Assembly: GCA_021793335.1 (NCBI GenBank)
Contig: JAJYSW010000017.1
Coordinates: 1-25,844, forward strand
Reading direction: 5' to 3'
Origin: Actinomycetes bacterium
Lineage (GTDB): Bacteria > Actinomycetota > Actinomycetes > Mycobacteriales > Micromonosporaceae
DNA length: 25,844 nucleotides
A program made the translations under genes and the position numbers. This document shows positions 1 to 10,009 of this stretch, piece after piece; within the stretch, counting starts at the first letter, position 1, and each line of letters starts with the position of its first letter. Under the pieces are notes generated by a model. The model was not told the DNA's origin, searched no databases, and saw nothing but the letters and a program-made list of their open reading frames with translations.

Positions 1-1033
1 TGTCGGCGTCGATTTCGAGCCAGGCGCCCGGCCGGCCGCGAATCGCGACGATCTCACCCGCGCACCCGCAGTCCGGACGATCCGTCCCGCCCACGCGGCC
101 GCCTCGTCCGAAACGGGATTCGCCCACCCGGCCGTCGCGGTCACTGAAGATGTCGACCTCGCCCTCGGCGGTGGGCACCGCCGCCATCGGACGCCCCGCC
201 CCGGCCTCGGTCGCGACGAGTTCGAGAGCCGCATCCCGGGTGGCCTCACCGGTGCGCATGGTCTGGGTGCCCGCCCCATCGGCGGTCACGGCGAAGACCC
301 GACCGCCGACGGCGGCGAGCACGGTGCCGTAGCCTTCGCCGAGGCCCTCGGCGAGGACGCTGTACCGCCAAGTGCGCCCCTCGTCCGAGCTGAGGGCGAG
401 GTGACTTCGGGTGATCATGGCCAGGCCCGCGTCCGGGCAGCCCTCGACGGCGACGGCGAGGCCCCGCTCACCCGGCAACGCCACGGCCGTGGCCGCACCG
501 GACCGGATCGAGCCGGGCACCGGGAACTCGACGAAAGCGGCCCGCTCCTCCTCGATGCGCAGCAGGGCTGGCCGGGCACGGCGGACGGCGATGTCGACGA
601 TGGCGTCCGGCAGCATCGGGTCGGCCTCGTTGCGCAAAGAACCGAGGTCGGAGCCCGGCGCGTCACTGCGGTTGTCGACGGTGATGGTCTTGACCAGCTC
701 GTCGACCGAGCCGGTGACCCACAGCGTCCGGCCGCGGGCGGCGATCGAGTGCGGGTGAAAGCCGTCGGGGAACTCGACCGGGAGGCGACGGCCGAGGCCG
801 GCGCGCCGTTCGGCGTCGACGACGAGGCGTCGGATCGCGTAGACCTCGGCGGGGTCGCCGTCATCGGTGAGCACCAGGAGTTCCTCGCCCCGGGCGGCGG
901 CGGAGCGGATCGCGGGCGCCGGATCGGCGGCGTCCGCAGTCCCGGGTGCGGCGGCGACGCCCGCGGCGAGCATCGCCGCCGCACCGGTCAGCACGGTCCG
1001 TCGCGTCAGACGCGAGTACTCGGTGGCGGCCAT
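1..1033 (-). CDS. Tat-exported protein with an Asp-box (beta-propeller-like), C-terminus outside window
   Basis: The reading frame is open from an ATG at 1033 to the window edge (344 codons), so the C-terminus is missing. The N-terminus has a twin-arginine signal: SRLTRRTVLTG, then an Ala-rich hydrophobic stretch and a probable cleavage region around ADAADPAP, so the protein should leave the cytoplasm by the Tat route. Positions 368-391 encode SSDEGRTW, an Asp-box of the S-x-D-x-G-x-T-W type found in sialidase/BNR beta-propellers. The rest is rich in short beta-strand-like segments (ELLVLTDDGD, TLWVTGSVDEL, RVFAVTADG) that read like propeller blades. A Cys-x-Cys pair (DCGCAGE) lies near the cut end. 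A CGGAG ribosome site sits 7 nt before the start. I see no catalytic signature, so a structural or sensing propeller is as likely as a glycosidase. Confidence 0.75.
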   Translation of the reverse strand, partial: MAATEYSRLTRRTVLTGAAAMLAAGVAAAPGTADAADPAPAIRSAAARGEELLVLTDDGDPAEVYAIRRLVVDAERRAGLGRRLPVEFPDGFHPHSIAARGRTLWVTGSVDELVKTITVDNRSDAPGSDLGSLRNEADPMLPDAIVDIAVRRARPALLRIEEERAAFVEFPVPGSIRSGAATAVALPGERGLAVAVEGCPDAGLAMITRSHLALSSDEGRTWRYSVLAEGLGEGYGTVLAAVGGRVFAVTADGAGTQTMRTGEATRDAALELVATEAGAGRPMAAVPTAEGEVDIFSDRDGRVGESRFGRGGRVGGTDRPDCGCAGEIVAIRGRPGAWLEIDAD

Positions 1034-1215
1034 GGTGTCACTCCGGATCATGCGCGTGGCGAGAGTCCGACTCGGAAGTAACTCCATATTGTCCAAGAAT
1101 GCGGCCGCGGTCCGGCGAACCGCCCACTTTCACGGTTTCGAGGGACTCACGCGATGATCTCGGCCGCTCCCGCGCCCGGTCTGCGTCATCCTCACGGCGC
1201 TCGCGCGAACGCCCC

Positions 1216-3819
<2,604 letters not shown>

Positions 3820-3826
3820 GCGTCTG

Positions 3827-3835
3827 CCTTCCTCT
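3827..3835 (-). promoter_or_regulatory. Ribosome binding site deciding the clpB GTG start
   Basis: On the minus strand the sequence reads AGAGGAAGG, 7 nt before GTG 3819. It selects this start over the in-frame ATG at 3876, which would add 19 residues unlike any ClpB N-terminus. Confidence 0.75.
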
Positions 3836-3940
3836 GTACTCGGCGACTCCAATGGGCGACCCGCGGGCTTCGCCATACAGACCCGCGGGCCGTGGTCTAT
3901 CGCATGCGATTGTGTGCACGGCGGTCGGAACCACCGCAGA

Positions 3941-3961
3941 GTTGAGTCTAACCGGCTCAGG
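3941..3961. promoter_or_regulatory. HAIR-like HspR operator upstream of clpB
   Basis: The site reads gTTGAGT, seven bases, GCTCAgg. The established HAIR consensus bound by the heat-shock repressor HspR in actinomycetes is CTTGAGT-N7-ACTCAAG. The left arm matches 6 of 7 bases, the right arm 5 of 7, and the N7 spacing is exact. It lies 122 nt upstream of the clpB start. clpB is a known HspR target in Streptomyces and mycobacteria, so position and target agree. I could not assign a confident -35/-10 pair around it. Confidence 0.7.
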
Positions 3962-3992
3962 TTTCAACGGCCAATCGATGCGATCACAGCGT

Positions 3993-4023
3993 AAAGCCCC
4001 GGGCCGGTCCGGCCCGGGGCTTT
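3993..4023 (-). terminator. Strong hairpin downstream of the BRCT gene
   Basis: Two perfect 15-base arms (AAAGCCCCGGGCCGG and its complement) are separated by one base, giving a very stable GC hairpin ending in TTT on either strand. It lies 68 nt past the stop of the BRCT-like gene and upstream of the clpB operator, so it should end transcription from the right and insulate clpB. The T-run is short, as is common in GC-rich actinomycetes. Confidence 0.75.
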
Positions 4024-4091
4024 CACCGCGATGTCGCGACTCGCGTGTCGGTTCTCGCGACGGGATTCGCGAGCCGCAAGAGGGCGCGGCG

Positions 4092-4901
4092 CTACTTGCG
4101 AGCGCCGGTCTTGCCGAAGATCGACTTGAGCTTGGCCATCAGGCCCGGTTTGGCGGCGGTCTTCGCGACCTCGTCACCGGCGTCGTCCCGCTCGGCCCGT
4201 TCCTCGGCCGGTTCGTCGACCCGCTCAGCCTCGGGCTCGCGCTCCACCCGGGGCGCCTCGGCCTGAGCCGGGACGACCTTGTCGGTCTCGGTCTCGGTCT
4301 TCGAATCGGCCTCGGCCTCGGTTGCAGCCTCAGCCTCAGGCTCGGCCTTGGCCTCGGGCGCGGCCTCCGCCTCAGGCTCGGCCTCGGCGGGCGCTTCGGC
4401 GGTCTCGGGCTCGACCGCCGGAGCCGCTTCGGCCACCGGTTCGGCCTCGGGCTCGGTCTTCGAAGCAGGCTCGGGCTCAGCCTCGGCCTCAGGATCAGCC
4501 TTGGTCTCGGTTTCAACCTCGGTTTCAACCTCGGCTTCAACCTTGGTTTCAGCCTCGGCGGCGGGCTCGGCCTCGACGGCGAGTTCAGCGGGCTCGGCCT
4601 CGGTCGCAGCCGAAGCCGGTTCGGACTCGGCCGCCGGTTCGGGGTCGACGGCCGCGTCCGCGACGAGCAATTCCTTCAATCCGTCGAGCTTGAGGACGGG
4701 CACACCGGTCTCCCGGGCCTTCTTCACTCGCGCCTCGGAGGATTTCACGGTGTCGTCGATGACCAAGTGCGTCACCGTCTTCGTGAACTTCGCGGCGATC
4801 GTGACATCTGCATCGGCCGCGGCGATCTCGCGGGCCTCTTCGGCGTCCGGGCCTGTGCCCAGGACGATGATCCGGATCTTCGCTCCCGTCTTCGTCGGCA
4901 C
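4092..4901 (-). CDS. BRCT-like domain protein with Glu/Ala-rich tail and basic C-terminus
   Basis: A 269-residue protein with GTG start, preceded by GGGAGG 5 nt upstream. Residues ~5-80 look like a BRCT fold: strand RIIVLGTG, then VTHLVIDDTVKSSEARVKKA and ARETGVPVLKLDGLKELL, the pattern of BRCT domains in NAD-dependent ligases and actinobacterial DEDDh exonucleases. No catalytic domain is present. About 150 residues of Glu/Ala/Pro/Thr low-complexity sequence follow, strongly acidic and probably disordered, ending in a basic segment (GLMAKLKSIFGKTGARK) that could touch nucleic acid or membrane. BRCT domains often bind phosphoproteins or DNA; the partner here is unknown. It is a single-gene unit closed by the 3993-4023 hairpin. 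The BRCT call is by eye and moderately certain. Confidence 0.7.
   Translation of the reverse strand: MPTKTGAKIRIIVLGTGPDAEEAREIAAADADVTIAAKFTKTVTHLVIDDTVKSSEARVKKARETGVPVLKLDGLKELLVADAAVDPEPAAESEPASAATEAEPAELAVEAEPAAEAETKVEAEVETEVETETKADPEAEAEPEPASKTEPEAEPVAEAAPAVEPETAEAPAEAEPEAEAAPEAKAEPEAEAATEAEADSKTETETDKVVPAQAEAPRVEREPEAERVDEPAEERAERDDAGDEVAKTAAKPGLMAKLKSIFGKTGARK
4245..4650 (-). repeat. Low-complexity GAG/GCC codon tract inside the BRCT gene
   Basis: On the plus strand the words 'cctcgg' and 'gcctcg' recur irregularly; on the coding strand they read as Glu-Ala, Glu-Pro and Glu-Thr pairs. The tract encodes the acidic linker. Its near-repetitive DNA could expand or contract by slippage in units of 3 or 6 bases. 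Confidence 0.75.
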
Positions 4902-4958
4902 GGGGACCTCCCTTATTCGATGGAATACGGTTACAGGGGCACAGCGGGTCTTAGCGTC

Positions 4959-4975
4959 ACGCTTCTGTGAAGCGT
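4959..4975 (-). terminator. Small hairpin after the AAA+ gene
   Basis: ACGCTTC, three bases, GAAGCGT forms a 7-bp stem 51 nt past the stop of the giant AAA+ gene. There is no T-run, so it may be only a weak terminator or a 3'-end stabiliser. Confidence 0.35.
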
Positions 4976-5026
4976 ACCGGTCGGTCAGCCCGACTCAGCC
5001 GAGCGTAGACCGCCGAAACGCCGCCG

Positions 5027-8000
5027 CTACCGGGACCTTTGCTGCAAAGCCGTTTCGATGCCGCTGACTCGGTCCGACAGCAAGGTGATCGCACCGACCG
5101 CCCTCGACATGGGATCGTCATCGCCGCCGCCGAGCGTCTGCTCGCGCCGGAACGCCTCCTTGACCGCCTCCCAGCGAGCCCGCTGCTCCTCGCTCAACCG
5201 GCCCCGCAACTCACCCAGTTTGAGCAGGTTCGCCTCGGCACCGGAGGCCAGGGTCTGCGCCTCGCCCGCATAGTGGTCATCGATGAGCGCTTCGAGTTCC
5301 TCGTCGTTCATCACCGGGACCACGCGCTCGGCGAGTCGGCCCATGTTGCGGTACGAGCCCTGAAGCAGGAACGGCGGCTCCGTGCGCGCGGCGTCGTCCA
5401 TCGCGGCCGAGGCGATGTACGCGAGGTTATTGCCCAACACGGTCCTTTGAATGCGGAGCAGCTTGCGCATCACCGAGAGGATCTGATCGAGCTCCCCGGC
5501 CGAATAGGCGTGATGCAGATCGTCGGGCGCCGCCGTCGGGTCCCCGGCGGCCAGGCGGATGAGCAACCGGATATCGCCCCTGTCACGGCCGGCCAAGGGA
5601 GCGAGCACGCTGTTCGAGGTCAGGGCGTTCTCGATATAGGACTGGGCGAAGACCTCATCGCGCCCGGACAGGACGTCGCCGAGGTTCCACACGTCGGCGC
5701 GGTTGGCGAGCATGTCGGGGATGCGGAACCGCTGCCCGGCCTCGGTGTAGGGGTTGCCGGCCATGCAGACCGCGAACCGCTTCCCGCGCAGGTCGTAGGT
5801 GCGGGTGCGGCCGTTCCACACGCCCTCCATCCGGCGCTGCGCATCGCACAGCGAGATGAACTTCTGCAATAGTTCGGGGTTGGTGTGCTGGATGTCGTCG
5901 AGGTACAACAGCACGTTGTTGCCGCATTCGAGGGCGAAGTTGATCTTCTCGACCTCTTGGCGGGCGGTGGCGTTGGGCGCGTCCGCCGGGTCGACCGAAG
6001 AGGTCCCGTACCCCAGCGAGGGCCCGTTGACCTTGACCAGGAGCATCCCGAGCCGATCGGCGACGTACTCCATGAGGGTCGTCTTACCGTAGCCGGGCGG
6101 GGAGATCAACATGAGCATGCCGGACTGGTCCGTACGGCGCGAATCGCCCGAACCCGCACCGATCTGTTTGGCGAGGTTGGAGCCGATGAGCGGCAGATAG
6201 ACCTCATCGATCAACTGGTTCCGCACGAATCCCGCCATGACCTTCGGCTTGAACTCGTCGATGCGCAGCGCGCGGCGGTGCGATTCGACGATCGCTCCGC
6301 GCCTGGCCTGGTAGGCGCGGTAGCCGGGAACGGTGACGCGGCGGAAGTGCCCGGTCCGGGCGAGGAACTCGTCGAGTCGCAGCGCCAGGACACGGTTCTC
6401 GACGCGGGCGTGCGTACCGAGCAGGCCGGTGACCTCGCAGGTGAGCTCGGCGGCGACCTCATAGTCCTCGGTGTCGGACAAGAGCAGCGCGAGCGCTTCG
6501 GGGAGGTCGGCATCGTCGCAGTCGGCGAGGTCGGCCACGGCCAGATAGGACTCGATCCAGGCGCAGGCGAGCGCCCACTGCGAGGCCAGGTCCGTCTCGA
6601 TGGCGCGCAGGTCCTCGTCGAAGGCGTCCTTGGCGTCCGGCCCGATGTGCCGCTCGAACCCGGCGACGAGGTCACGGGCCCGCTTGGAGGCGGCGAATCC
6701 GCCGGCGGTGGTCGCGAGCTCCTCGATCAGGTACTCCCCGGCGAGGGCCGCGTCGATCGCGAGGTCGACGCCGGTATCGGCGAACCAGTCGCCGATGCGG
6801 CCCGCGGCCTCGGCGGCCAAGCGGTCCAGCGCGTCGGCGCGCCCGAAGGTCTCGCGGACGCGGTGAAGGGAACGGGCCTGCGAGGACCAGGCCGATTGCT
6901 CTTCCTTGGGCAGTCCGTGTCCCCAGTAGAGGCGGGCGGCGGCGCGTTCGGCGGCGCGGTAGCGCAGCGTCCCGGCCGCGGCGTGGAGACGCAGGACCTC
7001 GGCGAGGATCGCAGCGGCGTCGGCGTCGTGGACACCGCGTTCGTACCCCTCGTCGTAGCGTTCGGCCGCGGCGGTGGAGACGAAACGTGGCAGGTCCTCC
7101 TCGACGGCCAGCCTTGCGGGCCCGTGCTCGTGCAGGAGCGAGGCCGCGAGGTGCTCGGCGCGATAGACCTCGGGGTTCTCCGAGGCCAGGAACTGGCTCC
7201 AGTACGGCTTCGTGTCGGCGAAGGCCGGGTCGTCGACTACATGGCGGTAGTCGGTGCCGGTGAGCGAGAAGGCGAGCGCGTCCCCGGAGGGCACGAGCGT
7301 GAGGTCGAGCGGCTGCGTGTTGACCGGGATGCGATGCTCGCCGAAGCGGATCGCATCCCCGTCGAACAGGTCGAGCTGGTCTTGCAGGGCGCGCCCGGCC
7401 TCTTGGCGGGCGGCCTGGATGCGGCCCTCGATCTCCTCGGCGCGGACGGTGTCATCGAGTTCGCGCAGCTCCGCGATGACGCGGCGCAACCGTTCGATCA
7501 TCGGGTCGGTCGCGAAGTAAGTGTTGACCTCATCCAGCGAGGACAGTGTGCCGCTGCGGCGGGCGACGGCTTCGAGGATGCGGTCGGCCGAGGCGGCGAG
7601 CCGTTCGGCGCGGCGGGCGGCCTCATCGAGCAGGTTCTGCTTGCGCGAGGAGAACGCCTCGTAGACATCGGTGCGTTTATCGGCCAGCTGGGCGAGGAAG
7701 TCGTCGAAATCCGCGAAACGGGTTTCGAGGTTCTCGACGGTGAGCAGGAGGCGTCCGAGCTGCTCATCGCATTCGGCGGGCGTGTTCGCGGCGGCGAGCG
7801 CGGCGGTGACGGCCTGCCCGAGCAGGGCGTACTCGGCGGCGAACTCGGCCTTGCCTTCGCCGACGGACAGTTCCCGGCGGCGGGCGGCGAGAGTGGCGCG
7901 CGTCCGGTTGACGGCGGCCAGGACCTCCGAGACGCGCCCGAGGATGGCGGTGCGGACGGTCGCATCGCCGATCTCCAGAGAGGAGACGACTTCGGTGAGC

Positions 8001-9919
8001 GTCTCCAGGCCGTGCTGGCGCTCGTCGAGGTCTTCGACCAATGGAGCGGACTCGGCGACGGTCTCGAGCGATGCGGCCCGCTCTTCGAGTCCGCCGATCT
8101 CGGTGAAATACGGCGCGAAGGCGTCCTCGCGTTCCAAGAAGGCGACGGCGCGGCGGCCGGTGCCGTCGAGGCATTCGGCCAGGTCGGCCTCCATCGCACC
8201 GATGCGATCGACGTCGATATAGCGGGTGTCGCGGAGAGTGACCAGGCGGCCCCCGGTGCCGCGCAGATCGGTCAGCAGCGTGACCCATTCCTCGGCGGAC
8301 TTGGGCGTCTCGCCGCGGGCGCGGCGAAGGAGCTTCAGCGTCTCGGTCTCGGCCTCGGCCAGGGCCTTATCGGCCTCGGCGGTCAATTCGGCGACGGTGG
8401 CGTACTCGTCGAGGACGGCCTCGGCGGTATCGCGGACGCTGCGCAGCGTCTCGTCGAGCGCGAACAGCCCTTCGTCCCCGAGCCAGGGGTAGTCGTCGAG
8501 GCAGCGGGTGGCCGCGGCGATGAGCGCCTCGAACACGGCCTGGCCGGGCTCCATCTCGCGGACCATGCGGGCCACCGAGAGCGTATCGGAGACGGCACGG
8601 ACGGCCTCGGCGTTGCCGATGCGGTGGATCGGGGTGTCGCCGGTCTCGCCGGCGGCGGCGTGGGCCTCGGAGACGAAGGGGGTGGCCCAGACCTGCATCG
8701 GGTGGACGCGCGTGGCCTCATCGCCGGTGAAGCGGAAGGCGACCAGGGTGCCGTCGTCGAAGACCGAGTAGCCGTGGACGGTCATCGGCGCGGCGACTTC
8801 CTTGCGGATGACGTTGTACGGCAACAGGAGCGAGCGACCCTCGGCCTCGTGGTAGAAGATGAAGAGGACGTCTTCGCCGTTGGGGGAGCGGATCGTGCGC
8901 AGGAAACGCAGGTCCGTGGTGTCGTGCTCGAAGGTCTTGAGCGTGCCCTCGTTGAGGTAGTAGCCGCCGGGGAAGATGATCCCGTGGTCCTCGGGCAGGC
9001 GTCGGCATGCCGCGCCGATGGCGTCGGCGCGCCGCACCTCGCCGGTGCGGCCGTTGTAGATCAGGTACCGGGTCTGCGTCTCCTTATAGGGCAGGACCTT
9101 CAGCAGGAGCAGTGGTCCCACTCGGGCGTAGGCGATCGAGGCGTCGGCCAGGGACTGGAGGGGTTCGTCCACGGGCTCGGAGAAGATGCCCTCGCCGGTG
9201 TCGGTGTTGTCCTCGATCTTGACGGTGAGGGTGCCGCCGACGCATTCGACGAAGATCTCGTCCTCGATCGAGACGTGCGGGTGGCGGCCGGTGACATGGT
9301 CGTCCCGGGTCGTCTCGGTCCACTCGAAGTCGTAGGGCTCCGGCCAGGTGTTATCGGACTCGCCGCGCGCGTCGAGGTACTCGGCGGTGCCGTCGGGGCG
9401 CAGCTGCCAGCGCAGGACGCGCTGGTCGGCGAGGTTCTCACCGATGCGGAAGACCGCGAGCAACCGGGTGTCCACCTGGCGCACCTGAAGCAGTTCGGTC
9501 GAGCGGTAGTACCGGTACATCTCGGTGAAGTCGGCGGTGAAGCGCTCGTCGTCGAGGACGTGGCCGGCCCGCTCGACCTCGGTGAAGGAGAACTTGCCCT
9601 CCTCGCGGACGAAGTCGTGGATGGTGAAGACGTCGCACACCTCGGTATGCGACTTCAGTCCCATATGGACGTTGTAGCCGAAGAGCAGGCTTCCGCCCAC
9701 CTGCACCATGTCCCGCGGAATGCAGTTGTTCGCGGTGCGGATGCGCGTGGTGCCCAGCAAGCGCAGCTCGGTCGAACCGAACGCCTCGGTGCGCGCGGCG
9801 TTGAGCGACTCGGCCCGGCCGGTCAGCTCCGCGGCGAAGTCGGCGAGGCGCGACGACAGGACTTCGTAAGTACCGGCGTCGAGAGCACTGGCGGTCTCGA
9901 CGTTCTTCTCTTCGGCCAT
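5027..9919 (-). CDS. Giant AAA+ ATPase of the 'DNA repair ATPase' (DUF3686-like) type
   Basis: A 1630-residue protein beginning MAEEKNVETAS. I chose ATG 9919 over an upstream in-frame ATG at 10003, because the extra 28 residues are low-complexity Ala/Pro and because both this gene and the flotillin gene have GGAACAGCC directly before ATG. The N-terminal ~450 residues (including RIRTANNCIPRDMVQVGG and FGYNVHMGLK) match the long bacterial proteins annotated as 'DNA repair ATPase'. A long Glu/Ala/Arg-rich helical region follows (~450-900). The C-terminal AAA+ module has Walker A SPPGYGKTT (Lys1279), Walker B LLYLDDIQ (Asp1341-Asp1342) and a sensor-1-like CMAGNP. The usual Walker B glutamate is Asp here. 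The DNA-repair label is historical; the substrate is unknown. It follows the flotillin gene by 90 nt and is probably co-transcribed, suggesting a motor recruited to a flotillin platform. Confidence 0.85.
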   Translation of the reverse strand: MAEEKNVETASALDAGTYEVLSSRLADFAAELTGRAESLNAARTEAFGSTELRLLGTTRIRTANNCIPRDMVQVGGSLLFGYNVHMGLKSHTEVCDVFTIHDFVREEGKFSFTEVERAGHVLDDERFTADFTEMYRYYRSTELLQVRQVDTRLLAVFRIGENLADQRVLRWQLRPDGTAEYLDARGESDNTWPEPYDFEWTETTRDDHVTGRHPHVSIEDEIFVECVGGTLTVKIEDNTDTGEGIFSEPVDEPLQSLADASIAYARVGPLLLLKVLPYKETQTRYLIYNGRTGEVRRADAIGAACRRLPEDHGIIFPGGYYLNEGTLKTFEHDTTDLRFLRTIRSPNGEDVLFIFYHEAEGRSLLLPYNVIRKEVAAPMTVHGYSVFDDGTLVAFRFTGDEATRVHPMQVWATPFVSEAHAAAGETGDTPIHRIGNAEAVRAVSDTLSVARMVREMEPGQAVFEALIAAATRCLDDYPWLGDEGLFALDETLRSVRDTAEAVLDEYATVAELTAEADKALAEAETETLKLLRRARGETPKSAEEWVTLLTDLRGTGGRLVTLRDTRYIDVDRIGAMEADLAECLDGTGRRAVAFLEREDAFAPYFTEIGGLEERAASLETVAESAPLVEDLDERQHGLETLTEVVSSLEIGDATVRTAILGRVSEVLAAVNRTRATLAARRRELSVGEGKAEFAAEYALLGQAVTAALAAANTPAECDEQLGRLLLTVENLETRFADFDDFLAQLADKRTDVYEAFSSRKQNLLDEAARRAERLAASADRILEAVARRSGTLSSLDEVNTYFATDPMIERLRRVIAELRELDDTVRAEEIEGRIQAARQEAGRALQDQLDLFDGDAIRFGEHRIPVNTQPLDLTLVPSGDALAFSLTGTDYRHVVDDPAFADTKPYWSQFLASENPEVYRAEHLAASLLHEHGPARLAVEEDLPRFVSTAAAERYDEGYERGVHDADAAAILAEVLRLHAAAGTLRYRAAERAAARLYWGHGLPKEEQSAWSSQARSLHRVRETFGRADALDRLAAEAAGRIGDWFADTGVDLAIDAALAGEYLIEELATTAGGFAASKRARDLVAGFERHIGPDAKDAFDEDLRAIETDLASQWALACAWIESYLAVADLADCDDADLPEALALLLSDTEDYEVAAELTCEVTGLLGTHARVENRVLALRLDEFLARTGHFRRVTVPGYRAYQARRGAIVESHRRALRIDEFKPKVMAGFVRNQLIDEVYLPLIGSNLAKQIGAGSGDSRRTDQSGMLMLISPPGYGKTTLMEYVADRLGMLLVKVNGPSLGYGTSSVDPADAPNATARQEVEKINFALECGNNVLLYLDDIQHTNPELLQKFISLCDAQRRMEGVWNGRTRTYDLRGKRFAVCMAGNPYTEAGQRFRIPDMLANRADVWNLGDVLSGRDEVFAQSYIENALTSNSVLAPLAGRDRGDIRLLIRLAAGDPTAAPDDLHHAYSAGELDQILSVMRKLLRIQRTVLGNNLAYIASAAMDDAARTEPPFLLQGSYRNMGRLAERVVPVMNDEELEALIDDHYAGEAQTLASGAEANLLKLGELRGRLSEEQRARWEAVKEAFRREQTLGGGDDDPMSRAVGAITLLSDRVSGIETALQQRSR

Positions 9920-9955
9920 GGCTGTTCCCCAGAGAGCGTATGAAGGCGGCGCCGG

Positions 9956-9995
9956 GGCCGGCGCGGCGAAGGCACTGAGCCCCGCCGCGCCGGCC
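9956..9995 (-). other. Long-stem hairpin between the flotillin and AAA+ genes
   Basis: The 13-base arms GGCCGGCGCGGCG (9956-9968) and CGCCGCGCCGGCC (9983-9995) are perfectly complementary around a 14-base loop. The stem starts 14 nt after the flotillin stop and ends 36 nt before the AAA+ start. No T-run follows on the minus strand, so partial termination or mRNA processing that sets the flotillin:ATPase ratio is more likely than complete termination. Confidence 0.6.
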
Positions 9996-10009
9996 TTCGG
10001 CACTCGGTG

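Noticed and set aside
1034..1215. Gap after clpB searched for a terminator or small gene
   Set aside because: No convincing hairpin with a T-run, ribosome site with a frame, or repeat was found.
3855..3895. A run around GACCCGCGGGC and CGACCCGCGGGC, possible direct repeat near the clpB leader
   Set aside because: The shared word (acccgcgggc-like) is short and GC-rich, expected by chance at this composition.
4245..4650. Repetitive tract considered as a CRISPR or satellite array
   Set aside because: The repeats are irregular 3- and 6-base words in frame with an acidic protein linker; there are no spacers.
5885..9943. A 1352-codon open frame on the plus strand, opposite the AAA+ gene
   Set aside because: It lies antisense to a gene with clear motifs; its protein is Gly/Val/Asp-rich low complexity, as expected from the complement of GC-biased codons, and shows no domain.
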